Shown here: positions 43,989-52,759 of the stretch, piece by piece
Layout of the letters: every line of letters starts with the position of its first letter
How positions within the stretch are numbered: the first letter of the stretch is position 1
NCBI RefSeq assembly: GCF_020423045.1
Contig: NZ_CP081943.1
Span: 2,108,001 to 2,172,000 of the forward strand
Origin: Pseudomonas sp. MM213
GTDB lineage: Bacteria > Pseudomonadota > Gammaproteobacteria > Pseudomonadales > Pseudomonadaceae
Length of the DNA: 64,000 nucleotides
Reading direction: 5' to 3'
The notes under the pieces: generated by a model
What the model was told of the DNA's origin: nothing
What the model saw: only the letters and a program-made list of their open reading frames with translations
Database searches by the model: none
Program-made: the position numbers and the translations under genes

Positions 43989-45137
43989 ATGCGAGCCACC
44001 AGGATCACCGTACAGTCAGCGCTGAGTCTCAGCCTGCTGGTACTGGGTTTGAACAATGCCAGCGCGGATCTGCCCGCTGACACGATCGGCCAGACTGTTC
44101 TGGCATTTCCGCCGGAAGTTCATCGGGCCTTTATCGTCGACGTCGAATTCGAAAGTTTCGTGGCGGGCCGTGTCACCGTGGTCGACCCCGATAAAAAGCG
44201 CGTGCTCGGCATGGTGCCGACTGGTTTTGCTGCGCCCTCGACGCTCAGCCACGATCAGAAAACCCTCTACAGCGCCGACATCTGGTATTCGCGCGGCACC
44301 CGTGGCACCCGCACCGACGTGCTGACCGCGTGGGACAGCTCGACCCTGTCGCCGGCCTGGGAAGTGCTGATTCCGAACAAGCGCGCCGAGTCGCTGACCC
44401 AACGCTACGGTTTGAAGACCAGCGGTGATGACCGCTTCGTCTACGTCTACAACTTCACCCCGTCGACCTCGGTGACCGTGGTCGACACCCAGGCCAAAGC
44501 CGTCACCGCCGAACTGGCGATTCCCGGTTGCGTGCTCAACTACCCGATCGGCAATCGCCGCTTCGCCTCGCTGTGCGGCGACGGCAGTTTGCAAGTGATC
44601 ACGCTGAACGATCAGGGCCAGGAAACCGCACGCAGCCGCACGCCGTTCTTTGACCCGAACGCGGAAAAACTGGTGGAACGCGCGGTGAACGTCGGCGACA
44701 CCTATTACTTCACCACCACCACGGGCACCGTGCGCCCAGTGGATTTCTCGGCCGACGCACCGAAAATCCTGCCGTCCTGGTCGCTGACCAGCGACGAGGA
44801 AAAGAAGGCCGGCTGGGCACCGGGCGGCTGGCAGCTGATGGCTGTCGCGCCGAAGCTGAACCGCTTGTACGTGCTGATGCACGACGCGCACGAACCGATG
44901 AAGTGGGAAGACCCAAGCCCGCTGATCTGGGCGTTTGATCTGAAAACCCACAAGAAGGTCGCCACGCTGGAGGCACCGGTTCCGGTGTGGAGCATGCAGG
45001 CGACCGGCGACGACAAGCCGCTGCTGCTGGGCGCCGACGTTGCAGGCGGTTTGCAGATCTTCGACCTGAAGACCAACACGCTCACCGGCAGCATGGCAAA
45101 GGTCGCGAAAACCGCGACTCAGGTCATGAGCTACTAA
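43989..45137 (+). CDS. aauB: aromatic amine dehydrogenase heavy (alpha) subunit
   Basis: This is the periplasmic heavy chain of a TTQ amine dehydrogenase, 382 aa. A signal peptide ends NNASA, and the mature chain has the repeated strands of a seven-bladed propeller: GRVTVVDPDKKRVLGMVPTG, RTDVLTAWDSSTLS, a Cys pair region in IPGCVLNYPIG and LCGDGSLQVITL. The stretch LTSDEEKKAGWAPGGWQLM resembles the aromatic amine dehydrogenase of Alcaligenes faecalis more than methylamine dehydrogenase. The start follows CAGGGAG. It heads the order aauBEDA plus a cytochrome. Family enzymes oxidise tryptamine, phenethylamine, tyramine and dopamine. Confidence 0.85.
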   Translation: MRATRITVQSALSLSLLVLGLNNASADLPADTIGQTVLAFPPEVHRAFIVDVEFESFVAGRVTVVDPDKKRVLGMVPTGFAAPSTLSHDQKTLYSADIWYSRGTRGTRTDVLTAWDSSTLSPAWEVLIPNKRAESLTQRYGLKTSGDDRFVYVYNFTPSTSVTVVDTQAKAVTAELAIPGCVLNYPIGNRRFASLCGDGSLQVITLNDQGQETARSRTPFFDPNAEKLVERAVNVGDTYYFTTTTGTVRPVDFSADAPKILPSWSLTSDEEKKAGWAPGGWQLMAVAPKLNRLYVLMHDAHEPMKWEDPSPLIWAFDLKTHKKVATLEAPVPVWSMQATGDDKPLLLGADVAGGLQIFDLKTNTLTGSMAKVAKTATQVMSY

Positions 45138-45150
45138 CCGAGGTTCGGCC

Positions 45151-45690
45151 ATGCACTTAGATCCGATCTTCATCATTGCCAGCGCCCTCGCCATCGCGGT
45201 GTTGCTGGCCAGTGCCGCGACCCACAAGGTGCGCGCACCGGCACGTTTTGCCCGGCAACTGGCGGACTACCAATTGCTGCCCGACGTGGCCGTACGCCCC
45301 GTCGCACGCGTCATTCCGCTGGTTGAACTGGCCATCGCCTTTGCGCTGCTGGTACCGGTCAGCCGTGCCTGGGCAGCGTTGGGCGCCGCCAGCCTGATCG
45401 CGCTGTACGCCGCGGCCATTGGCATCAACCTGTGGCGCGGCCGTCGCGATATCGACTGCGGCTGTGCCGGCCCGGACCAGGCCCAACCGCTGCGCCCGGT
45501 TCTGCTGCTGCGCAACAGCGCGCTGGTGGCGCTGGCGTTGCTGGCCAGCGTCTCGCCGGTGGTTCGTGACCTGGGTTTTTTCGACGGCTTCGTGACTGTC
45601 GCCGCCAGCGCCGTCGCGCTGCTGATTTACGCCGCAGCCGATGGCTTGCTGGCGAACTCCCCTCTTCTGCTCAAACTGATTGGTAGGTGA
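45151..45690 (+). CDS. aauE: MauE/DoxX-like membrane protein (AauE)
   Basis: This membrane protein has 179 aa and about four to five hydrophobic helices, with the MauE-type DIDCGCAGPDQ motif after helix three. It belongs to the MauE family, needed with MauD for maturation of the disulphide-rich light chain; the CxC pair may take part in redox transfer. It starts 13 nt after aauB and ends 3 nt before aauD, so it is part of the same operon. Confidence 0.85.
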   Translation: MHLDPIFIIASALAIAVLLASAATHKVRAPARFARQLADYQLLPDVAVRPVARVIPLVELAIAFALLVPVSRAWAALGAASLIALYAAAIGINLWRGRRDIDCGCAGPDQAQPLRPVLLLRNSALVALALLASVSPVVRDLGFFDGFVTVAASAVALLIYAAADGLLANSPLLLKLIGR

Positions 45691-45693
45691 TCA

Positions 45694-46314
45694 ATGGAAG
45701 GCTTAATCGTTTCCAACGTTCTGCTCTGGGTACTGCTGGTGGCCGTGGCGTTTGTCGTCATGGGCCTGGTCCGGCAGATTGGTGTGCTGCACGGCCGTCT
45801 GGCCCCGGCCGGTGCATTGATGATGGACAAGGGCGTGGCGGTCAATGAAGCCGCGCCACAGGTCACCGCTTCCGACCGCAAAGGGCGCCCGGTCAACTTC
45901 GGCTATGCCGGCGAGAAATCGCAACTGCTGTTCTTCCTTTCGCCAACCTGCCCGATCTGCAAGTCGCTGCTGCCGGCGATCAAATCCATCGCCAAGGAAC
46001 AGGCCGATCGCCTCGACGTGGTGTTCATCAGCGACGGCGACATGGACGCCCAGCAAAAGCTGATCACCGAACACAAACTGGAAGACGCCACTTATGTGGT
46101 CGGGCCTGAAGTGGGCATGACCTACCAGATCGGCAAGCTGCCGTACGCTGCGCTGATCGACAAGAGCGGCACCCTGCGCGCCAAAGGCCTGGTCAATTCC
46201 CGCGAGCACCTGGACAGCCTGTTCGAAGTCGAGCACCTGAAAAGCGCGACGCTGCAGGAATACCTCAACAGCCAGCCGCATGCACACGACCACAGCCACG
46301 GCCATAGCCACTGA
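45694..46314 (+). CDS. aauD: MauD-like thioredoxin-fold maturation protein (AauD)
   Basis: This membrane-anchored thioredoxin-fold protein has 206 aa. An N-terminal hydrophobic anchor (about residues 5-25) leads to a periplasmic domain with the active-site pair CPIC (near residues 86-89, in FFLSPTCPICKSLLP). The family probably helps form the six disulphides of the light chain. The C-terminal tail is rich in His (HAHDHSHGHSH), which is not needed for the fold and may bind metal. It lies directly before aauA. Confidence 0.87.
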   Translation: MEGLIVSNVLLWVLLVAVAFVVMGLVRQIGVLHGRLAPAGALMMDKGVAVNEAAPQVTASDRKGRPVNFGYAGEKSQLLFFLSPTCPICKSLLPAIKSIAKEQADRLDVVFISDGDMDAQQKLITEHKLEDATYVVGPEVGMTYQIGKLPYAALIDKSGTLRAKGLVNSREHLDSLFEVEHLKSATLQEYLNSQPHAHDHSHGHSH

Positions 46315-46331
46315 TAAGGCAGGAGACTTTC

Positions 46332-46853
46332 ATGAAACTGCTGGATCTGTTGTTTGAGCGTTCGACTCGTCGTGTTGCCGACACAACCTCACGACGCAAA
46401 CTGCTGTCGCGCATGGGTTCTCTGATGGTTGCCGGCGCCGCGTTGCCGCTGCTGTTGCCGCTGGATCGCACCAGCAAAGCCCTGGCCGCCGAGAACCCGA
46501 AAGCCGGTGACCCGGGTGATCCGAACACCTGCGACTACTGGCGCTACTGCTCCATCGATGGCTTTTTGTGCAGCTGCTGCGGAGGATCGGTGACGTCCTG
46601 TCCGCCGGGCACGGAAGTGTCGCAAGTGACCTGGATCGGCACCTGCCGCAACCCGGCCGACGGCAAGGATTACATCATTTCGTACAACGACTGCTGCGGT
46701 AAGCAGAGCTGTGCGCAGTGCGCCTGCACCCGTAACGACAGTGAAGAACCGGCCTATCGCCCGTTCAACAACAACGATGTGAACTGGTGCCTGGCCGCCA
46801 AATCGCACATCTACCACTGCACCGTTTCGATCATTCGTGGCGTCGCGGTTTAA
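46332..46853 (+). CDS. aauA: aromatic amine dehydrogenase light (beta) subunit, TTQ-bearing
   Basis: The catalytic light chain precursor has 173 aa. A long leader with a twin-Arg (TSRRKLLSRMG) precedes the mature, Cys-rich part with 14 cysteines. The two Trp residues for tryptophan tryptophylquinone are W101 (VTWIGTC) and W152 (VNWCLAAKS), exactly 51 residues apart as in known TTQ enzymes. D76 (CSID) and D120 (ISYND) fall at the -25 and +19 positions from W101, where the TTQ enzymes have their key aspartates. The subunit therefore looks fully functional. It would be translocated folded or via the dedicated leader. Confidence 0.92.
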   Translation: MKLLDLLFERSTRRVADTTSRRKLLSRMGSLMVAGAALPLLLPLDRTSKALAAENPKAGDPGDPNTCDYWRYCSIDGFLCSCCGGSVTSCPPGTEVSQVTWIGTCRNPADGKDYIISYNDCCGKQSCAQCACTRNDSEEPAYRPFNNNDVNWCLAAKSHIYHCTVSIIRGVAV

Positions 46854-46874
46854 CGCTTGATTGCGGTTGGCTAT

Positions 46875-46942
46875 TTGTAGGAGCCGGCTTGCCGGCGATG
46901 GCGTCTCTGAAAACGCTATCGCCAGCAAGCTGGCTCCTACAG
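46875..46942. repeat. inverted REP pair
   Basis: TTGTAGGAGCCGGCTTGCCG and CAGCAAGCTGGCTCCTACAG flank about 20 bp between aauA and the downstream cytochrome gene. Confidence 0.8.
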
Positions 46943-46978
46943 GTCCGTTTTTCTCCTGCACAGGTGGAGGTGCTGCTT

Positions 46979-47500
46979 ATGGGTAGGTTGCTCATCCTCG
47001 GTCTTGTCTGCGCCATGACCGCCCCGCTCGTTCATGCCAGGGCCATCCCGGACCCGGCGCAACAGCATGCGCCGGGCAATGAAGCCCTGCAAAAACCGAT
47101 TGCCCAGGCCGGTTACAGCGTTGGCGTGAACTACCAACTGCAATGCGCCGGTTGCCACCTGGGCAATGGCATGGGTTCTGCCGCGAATGACACGCCCCGG
47201 ATGGCGGGGTTTGTCGGCAACTTTCTGAAAGTGCCGGGCGGCCGCGAGTTTCTCGTGCGCGTACCGGGCATGTCGCAGTCCGCGCTGGACAACGCGCAAC
47301 TGGCCGACCTGCTCAACTGGTTGATCCGTGCCGACGGGATGGCGGGCAAAAGCACGCCGGCCGACTATCAGCCTTACAGCGCCGACGAAGTGGCGGCACT
47401 GCGCGCAGAAACCATGCTCAACCTCCCCGGCACCCGCGCCGGCCTGATCCAGCAAATGCGTGCGCAAGGCATCGCAATTGAAGACGGGATGAACAACTGA
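46979..47500 (+). CDS. c-type cytochrome downstream of aauA
   Basis: This exported cytochrome has 173 aa. A signal peptide ends LVHA, and the haem motif is CAGCH at residues 56-60. A Met ligand is likely in VPGMSQS. The sequence QAGYSVGVNYQLQCAGCHLGNG with a later PRMAGFVGNFLKVPGGREFL marks a small monohaem family linked to aau/mau clusters. It is the last gene of the aau group and may accept electrons from the dehydrogenase directly or through an azurin. No azurin or amicyanin gene is in the window. The GGTGGAG upstream supports the start at 46979. Confidence 0.82.
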   Translation: MGRLLILGLVCAMTAPLVHARAIPDPAQQHAPGNEALQKPIAQAGYSVGVNYQLQCAGCHLGNGMGSAANDTPRMAGFVGNFLKVPGGREFLVRVPGMSQSALDNAQLADLLNWLIRADGMAGKSTPADYQPYSADEVAALRAETMLNLPGTRAGLIQQMRAQGIAIEDGMNN

Positions 47501-47884
47501 CAACGGCTTGAACCAAAGCCGTCATTGCAAAAACGGGGGCCAGTTCCCCCGCCCTTCCGCTACGCCAACTCTCCTCTGCGATAACAAGACGACCTTGCGG
47601 CAAACGCCGTGCAGGCGTCTCTCCGTGGTTTGCCCGGCACCTTGTATCCGAGTGCATTTTTATTTATGGATGTTGTCTGAATCCGTAGCTATAGAATGAA
47701 TGTGTGCACAGTGGTGCTAAAGTGACAGCACCTGTCTTCGTCTCACCGGATTTACGCATTTGAGGGTGCAAACCTGTCACAAGTATGAGCAGCTTGTCGG
47801 TGACGCTGAGGCTCTCAAATGAGGGCTGTGTTGACCTGAATCTCGTCATTACCGAGCGCAAGGGAAAGCAAATGAGGTCTAAAG
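47501..47884. other. 384-bp gap upstream of the exopolysaccharide genes
   Basis: No gene is supported. A small hairpin (ACGGCTT/AAGCCGT, 47503-47522) follows the cytochrome gene. A sigma-70-like promoter is possible at TTGTAT (47642-47647) and TATGGA (47665-47670) with a 17-bp spacer, implying a leader of over 200 nt for the next gene. Confidence 0.4.
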
Positions 47885-49309
47885 ATGATATTTGAGCCTA
47901 ACAGTACCCGTTCCGTTCTCCAGCGAAGAAGCAGTACCAGTATCGTTGTTCAGGCCGGTCTCGATTGCGTTGCGGTAACCGGTGTTGCGTGGTTCTTGAT
48001 CAATTATCACATCGGCTTCATCTCGCAAGACTACGTCATCATGCTCTTGCTGCTGCTTGGCGCGCTGGCCGTCGTGTACGACCACTATGCCATTTACCGC
48101 AGCAATGTCGGGTTCACTGTCAAAGCCTTCAAGCTTCTGAAGGCATGGACCGCGACCTTTGGTTTTCTCGTTGCCATGGCTTTCCTGACCAAAACCAGCG
48201 AACGGTATTCGCGGCTATTGGTTGGGGAGTTATTTGTTCTTGGCTATTTCGCCCAGTTGTTTTTGCACCTCGCCTCACGGGAAATGCAGAAGAAATTCCT
48301 GGCCCACCCGACGCAACTGGAAAACTCGCTGATCATTGGCTCGGGCGAGCTGGCGAGCTACCTCCACAAGAAAATCAGTAACAACCCCTGGCTCGGTGAA
48401 CGCATCGTTGGCTGTGTGTTGATTGGCGCGGACGATGACTGGGCAAAGGAAGGCGTGGAAGGCGCACCACGCCTGTCGATACTGGGCAATATCTCTGATC
48501 TTGATGAGTTGGTTGTCAAACACGCCATTCGTACCGTCTATTTTGTGACCCCAGTGGGTGGTTCCGAAGTTATTCAGAAGGTTTATTTAAGCCTGTTCGA
48601 CAAACACGTCAGGGTTAACTGGGTGCCTGACATTTTCGCCTTGAAGTTGATCAACCACAGTGTTCGCGAGATTGCCGGCATTCCCGTGCTGACCTTGTCC
48701 GAAACTCCGCTGATGGGGATGCGACTGTTTCTGAAGAATCTCGAAGACAAGGTCGGCGCTTTTCTGATCCTGCTTTTTGCGGCGCCAGTGCTGGCGTTAG
48801 TTGCCCTTGCGATCAAGATCGATAGCCCCGGTCCCGTGTTCTTTCGTCAGCAACGCATGGGGTGGAGCGGCGAAGTTTTCAGTATCTGGAAGTTCAGAAG
48901 CATGGTGGTCCATCAGCCGTCGGACGGCACCGTCAAGCAGGCACAAAAGAATGATCCACGCGTGACCAGGGTGGGCGCCTTTATTCGCAAAACCAGCCTC
49001 GATGAGCTGCCGCAATTGTTCAACGTGTTGATGGGCGAAATGTCGCTGGTGGGGCCTCGCCCGCACGCGATTCAACACGACGTGCAGTACTCACCCGATG
49101 TCTCGGGCTACTTTGCGCGACATAACATTAAACCGGGTATCACCGGGCTGGCGCAGGTGCGGGGTCTTCGTGGTGAAACGAAAGATGTAGAACAAATGAT
49201 TCGCCGGGTTGACTCAGACATCGAGTACATCAACAACTGGTCGCTCTGGCTCGACTTCATCATTCTTTTACGAACGGTATCGGCCTTCTCCGGCAAACAG
49301 GCCTATTAA
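47885..49309 (+). CDS. undecaprenyl-phosphate sugar phosphotransferase (WcaJ-type)
   Basis: This polyisoprenyl-phosphate hexose-1-phosphate transferase has 474 aa. Four N-terminal membrane spans and a CoA-binding-like domain ([19 protein letters not shown]) precede the catalytic C-terminus. This has [32 protein letters not shown] and SLVGPRPHA, then [14 protein letters not shown]. It attaches the first sugar to the lipid carrier and so starts synthesis of the repeat unit. It is the first gene of the exopolysaccharide cluster and is convergent with the next gene, the stops overlapping. Confidence 0.9.
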   Translation: MIFEPNSTRSVLQRRSSTSIVVQAGLDCVAVTGVAWFLINYHIGFISQDYVIMLLLLLGALAVVYDHYAIYRSNVGFTVKAFKLLKAWTATFGFLVAMAFLTKTSERYSRLLVGELFVLGYFAQLFLHLASREMQKKFLAHPTQLENSLIIGSGELASYLHKKISNNPWLGERIVGCVLIGADDDWAKEGVEGAPRLSILGNISDLDELVVKHAIRTVYFVTPVGGSEVIQKVYLSLFDKHVRVNWVPDIFALKLINHSVREIAGIPVLTLSETPLMGMRLFLKNLEDKVGAFLILLFAAPVLALVALAIKIDSPGPVFFRQQRMGWSGEVFSIWKFRSMVVHQPSDGTVKQAQKNDPRVTRVGAFIRKTSLDELPQLFNVLMGEMSLVGPRPHAIQHDVQYSPDVSGYFARHNIKPGITGLAQVRGLRGETKDVEQMIRRVDSDIEYINNWSLWLDFIILLRTVSAFSGKQAY

Positions 49310-50457
49310 TCCGTGGTGAAACTGTAGGAGCAGCACGATGACGGAAACAGGTCCAGCGTGCGCTCGACCTCATCGGGGTCGATAGTAAAACCATTGCCCG
49401 CGGGAGTACCGACGACAAAACCAAAGTGTTGATGGTCACGATCGGTCAGGTACTTGAAATAGCAGATGAAACGCTCAGGAGGTTGCAACACCAGCAGCGC
49501 CCCACCCGGCGGCAATACATTAACCCCATGGATCAATTGACTGCCCTCGACCCCTATCACGGTCCTTGCACCGGCACAGGTCGCGACAATGGTCGCAACA
49601 TCGCACAGCGCCGGGTCGAGAATGCGAAAACCTCGACGATCACGCAAACGCTCAGCCAACTCCATTTCGTTACGCAACAAGCGTAAATCGCCGCGACCAC
49701 CTCTCAGGATAAACACGCCTGGATGAGCGCTCGTGTTGACGTGGGACAGCAACTTTTCGCCCATTGCACGGAAGCGCAGATGCTTGTGGCGATTTTGGCT
49801 TATGTCGTCAAAGATCACGAGTTCACGAAAAAACGCATTACGTAAACGAACCGGCTTCATGCCAAGCCAGTCCTCATAACCGGGGGTGTGAAGGATGCCG
49901 TTCCTGGTGGTGGAAACAATGTTGGCGGAGGGAGCCGTGGTCACTGGAACGCCTTCGTTGCAGGCCAGTGAATAGGTCAGGCAATCGTCCGTCAGCCAAC
50001 TGCCAAACCACTTGTTGCCCCCCGCCGTGCAATACAACGCGCCGCGCTCGATTTCGTTTTCGACGCGAACCCCCGGCAGCCGGCCAACGCCCGGCGTCAA
50101 CCAGGATTTGGCGTTTCCCTTGTAGAGCGCGCCATCGATCATCCAGACATCTTTGAGCAAATAACCCCGGGTCGGTCCATGTTCAACACGACCGATGCCT
50201 TCCATTGTGCGACGGGGATGTTCATGGGGATAAAAAAGTTGCTCTTCCCATCCCGTCACACGCTCAAGTTGATTGGGAAGAAAGAAGGCGGGTTGAGCAA
50301 ACGCGACTTCACCCGGCGCAATATCCAAGGTTTTCACTGCCATACTTTGCAGCGCTAATGCTGGTTTCCGGGCAAGGCGTGTTTTAAAGAGGTGTTTATA
50401 AGCCGCCAGGCTCCACTTCGCCGGGCCGCTACTTGCCAACGCGCTGAATTCCGACAT
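49306..50457 (-). CDS. glycosyltransferase family 61 protein
   Basis: This protein has 383 aa and the DUF563/GT61 pattern: FFRELVIFDDISQNRHKHLRF, then RFAMGEKLL-like, VFILRGGRGDLRLLRNE, a late region with GVEGSQLIHGVNVLPPGGALLVLQP and FGFVVG. It should transfer a sugar to the growing exopolysaccharide repeat. The ATG at 50457 is better than an upstream GTG because GGGGGTG sits 7 nt away. Its 3' end overlaps that of the initiating transferase by a few bases on the opposite strand. Confidence 0.82.
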   Translation of the reverse strand: MSEFSALASSGPAKWSLAAYKHLFKTRLARKPALALQSMAVKTLDIAPGEVAFAQPAFFLPNQLERVTGWEEQLFYPHEHPRRTMEGIGRVEHGPTRGYLLKDVWMIDGALYKGNAKSWLTPGVGRLPGVRVENEIERGALYCTAGGNKWFGSWLTDDCLTYSLACNEGVPVTTAPSANIVSTTRNGILHTPGYEDWLGMKPVRLRNAFFRELVIFDDISQNRHKHLRFRAMGEKLLSHVNTSAHPGVFILRGGRGDLRLLRNEMELAERLRDRRGFRILDPALCDVATIVATCAGARTVIGVEGSQLIHGVNVLPPGGALLVLQPPERFICYFKYLTDRDHQHFGFVVGTPAGNGFTIDPDEVERTLDLFPSSCCSYSFTTD

Positions 50458-50515
50458 AGACACCCCCGGCGCAATATGATTGCGCAGTATTTACAGCCAA
50501 CTACTTTTCAATATC

Positions 50516-51667
50516 TCAAGTGCAGAGAACAGTTTGCAGAATGGGCGGCGACTTCAAATGAGCATAGCGACTACGCAAGTTATCGAGCAGCGCGGCGCCC
50601 GGTTCCCTGGAACAATGGAGATACAGTTTGAATAGTCCTCCAAAGCCCATTTCACGATATCGATTTGCAACTTCTTCATCACTTGGCCCGTCGGGTATTC
50701 CAAGATGAAGTGTCAGATGTTTGCCTTCAACAGCAAAAAGCGGCGTCTCCCACAGAAACTGCGCAGCGCCGGTCCTGGGCAGCCGAACAAACACGTAGCC
50801 ATGGTTTCCCAGCGTATCGACATCACCGCCGCGCCTTCTTTTCCACTCAAGAAGCCCGTCGTCCGGACGTGCCAGACACGTCCCGATATCGTAGTAATCA
50901 AATCCGTTTTCTATTGCCCACTCGAGCGCCATGAACGTGGTGATGGAATTGACTTCACGTAATTTCCTGGCATCTGAAAACACTTCGTCAGGGTAGCCAA
51001 AACGCACGGTGCTCCAATAGCGCTTGCCCGCGCGAGTGACGACGCACCCCAGATGGCAGGCAACAACCTGGTCTTCCAACACCACCAGATCGAGGCGCCC
51101 GGCTCTTTTAGCCACCCGCTGAACTTCATGTGATGCAATTTGCGAGGCGGCTGCGCCATGACGGGCCCTGGCATAGGGTTGAAGCATTTCCCTATCCGCC
51201 GTTTCAATCTCATCATCGTTCAATGCTTGCTTCATACCGTAGCGCAACCGGTTCTTGCGTAGATTGCGCCGTAACTCGGTGTTGTATCGCGCCGTAATCT
51301 CATCAATGGATCTGCGCAGTGGCACGACAGCACTCAGGTATTGCGGCACATACAATGCACCCCAGCTCGGCATGTCACTGACAACGACCGTGCGGTCTGA
51401 TTTCGACAGGTTATCAACCCCCTGAGGCTCAGCCCCCAGGAGCACCTTCACAAATTCCCGCTGGGATTTTCTGCCCACGTAAAGAATGTCGTAGCGGCTG
51501 TCTTCCCGCAGTTTGAACCTGGCGATTTCCCAGCGCCAAACACAGGCGCGCGCGGCTATATCACGTAACCAGGCGAGCGCTTTTCTTAGCTCAAATCGCA
51601 TGGAAGGCGACATTAACTTGTGTATCTGTTTTGATATATATGCGTTCATTTGCTTATTAGCACACAT
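50516..51667 (-). CDS. GNAT/FemAB-like acyltransferase (BioF2-like)
   Basis: This protein of about 383 aa has a GNAT-like acetyltransferase fold of the kind annotated as BioF2-like or FemAB-like: ELRRNLRKNRLRYGMKQAL, VVACHLGCVVTRAGKRYWSTV and NGFDYYDIGTCLARPDDGLLEWKRR. Such proteins acylate sugars or peptides; the role here is presumably decoration of the exopolysaccharide. The start is uncertain: candidates are a TTG at 51706 and ATGs at 51667, 51646 and 51613, none with a good ribosome site. Its codon use is less G/C-biased than its neighbours at the N-terminus. Confidence 0.72.
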   Translation of the reverse strand: MCANKQMNAYISKQIHKLMSPSMRFELRKALAWLRDIAARACVWRWEIARFKLREDSRYDILYVGRKSQREFVKVLLGAEPQGVDNLSKSDRTVVVSDMPSWGALYVPQYLSAVVPLRRSIDEITARYNTELRRNLRKNRLRYGMKQALNDDEIETADREMLQPYARARHGAAASQIASHEVQRVAKRAGRLDLVVLEDQVVACHLGCVVTRAGKRYWSTVRFGYPDEVFSDARKLREVNSITTFMALEWAIENGFDYYDIGTCLARPDDGLLEWKRRRGGDVDTLGNHGYVFVRLPRTGAAQFLWETPLFAVEGKHLTLHLGIPDGPSDEEVANRYREMGFGGLFKLYLHCSREPGAALLDNLRSRYAHLKSPPILQTVLCT

Positions 51668-52024
51668 CAAGAAGCGTTCATTTGAGTTTTCAAACCAATA
51701 GATCAAACACTCGAAATGAGAGTCGATAGCTCACCACGCTTTTCAAAATATGCGGCAAACCATAACTACCCATATGATGTGCGCTGTTTTTTGAATGTAC
51801 GTCCAGCTGTCTTTCTTGCGAGAAACTCGCCATTCACTCTCTGTAATCAAGATTTTCTGACGTCATTTATTCGTCTCCAACCTTAACAAAAAAACGCTCC
51901 AACTCATCCACCGAGTCGGTAATACAAGGGTGAGTAAAGATGCTGGCGCAGAGTTTTGCAAGATATTTCAGACGTGCTTTTCAGGCAGCCCGAATATTAA
52001 AACTGACGTCAAATTCCTGTTACG
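51668..52024. other. AT-rich gap with two TGACGTCA palindromes
   Basis: No gene is seen. The stretch is richer in A/T than its surroundings. Perfect TGACGTCA dyads lie at 51858-51865 and 52004-52011, and a third partial copy (TTACGTCAGG) overlaps the end of the next gene. It probably contains the promoter of the GNAT-like gene. Confidence 0.4.
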
Positions 52025-52759
52025 TCAGGAACTTCGACAGATGAGTGTGCGTAACAAAAACTTGGGGTTACCCACGATATAGCGAGTGAATAATCGCTTT
52101 GGCTCACTGAGCAGCCGGAACACCCACTCACAACCGAGGCGACGCACCCATTGCGGAGCTCGCGTCACCTTGCCGCCGAGAAAATCCAGGATCGCCCCAC
52201 CGCATACCACGAGGCATGGCACGCCACTGGCGGCCAGTCTCGCGGCAACGACTTCCTGCTTGGGCATGCCCATCCCCAGCACCACCAGTTCCGGCAGTGA
52301 CTGACGGGCAAGGTTGACGTAATCATCCCCCCCTGCAAAACCATGGTGAGCAGAGACGACATTGACCGCAAACACCGCTTCGCAATGCCGCACCGCGTTG
52401 GCAAGGAAGGTCTCTTCAGTTCCCCAGAACGCCACGCGTCGGCCCTTGTAGGCGGCCAGTAATTTGGGGATGAAATCGGTGCCGTTCATATTCAGCCCCG
52501 GTTCGAGACCGAGTCGGCGATACAGGATGGCCATGCCGGAGCCATCCCGTAACAACACGTCGGCCGCCGACAGCGCGTCGTAATAAGCGGGGTTGGCCGT
52601 CACCAGGTTCATGGCATGGGCATTGACGAATCCAAGCACTGTCGTCCCCTCGGACCGGGACAATGCATCAATCAATTGTTGTTCGTCGCCAGCATCGCGA
52701 ACCACCCTGAGTTTGCGCAGGATGGTTTGCCAGTTGTGCTGCCAGGATAAGGGGCTCAT
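52025..52759 (-). CDS. WecG/TagA/CpsF family glycosyltransferase
   Basis: This GT26 enzyme has 244 aa: TTVLGFVNAHAMNLVTANPAY, LLRDGSGMAILYRRLG, NMNGTDFIPKL, ELVVLGMGMPKQEVVAARL and a C-terminal RAPQWVRRLGCEWVFRLLSEPKRL. It transfers a sugar (ManNAc-type in related enzymes, GlcA in others) onto a lipid-linked sugar. Its start overlaps the stop of the upstream GT2 gene by one base, in an operon running leftwards. Confidence 0.88.
   Translation of the reverse strand: MSPLSWQHNWQTILRKLRVVRDAGDEQQLIDALSRSEGTTVLGFVNAHAMNLVTANPAYYDALSAADVLLRDGSGMAILYRRLGLEPGLNMNGTDFIPKLLAAYKGRRVAFWGTEETFLANAVRHCEAVFAVNVVSAHHGFAGGDDYVNLARQSLPELVVLGMGMPKQEVVAARLAASGVPCLVVCGGAILDFLGGKVTRAPQWVRRLGCEWVFRLLSEPKRLFTRYIVGNPKFLLRTLICRSS

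Noticed and set aside
43989..46853. Methylamine dehydrogenase (mau) identity
   Set aside because: The heavy-chain segment LTSDEEKKAGWAPGGWQLM and the neighbouring feaB/feaR genes fit the aromatic amine branch; no mauF, mauG or mauC is seen.
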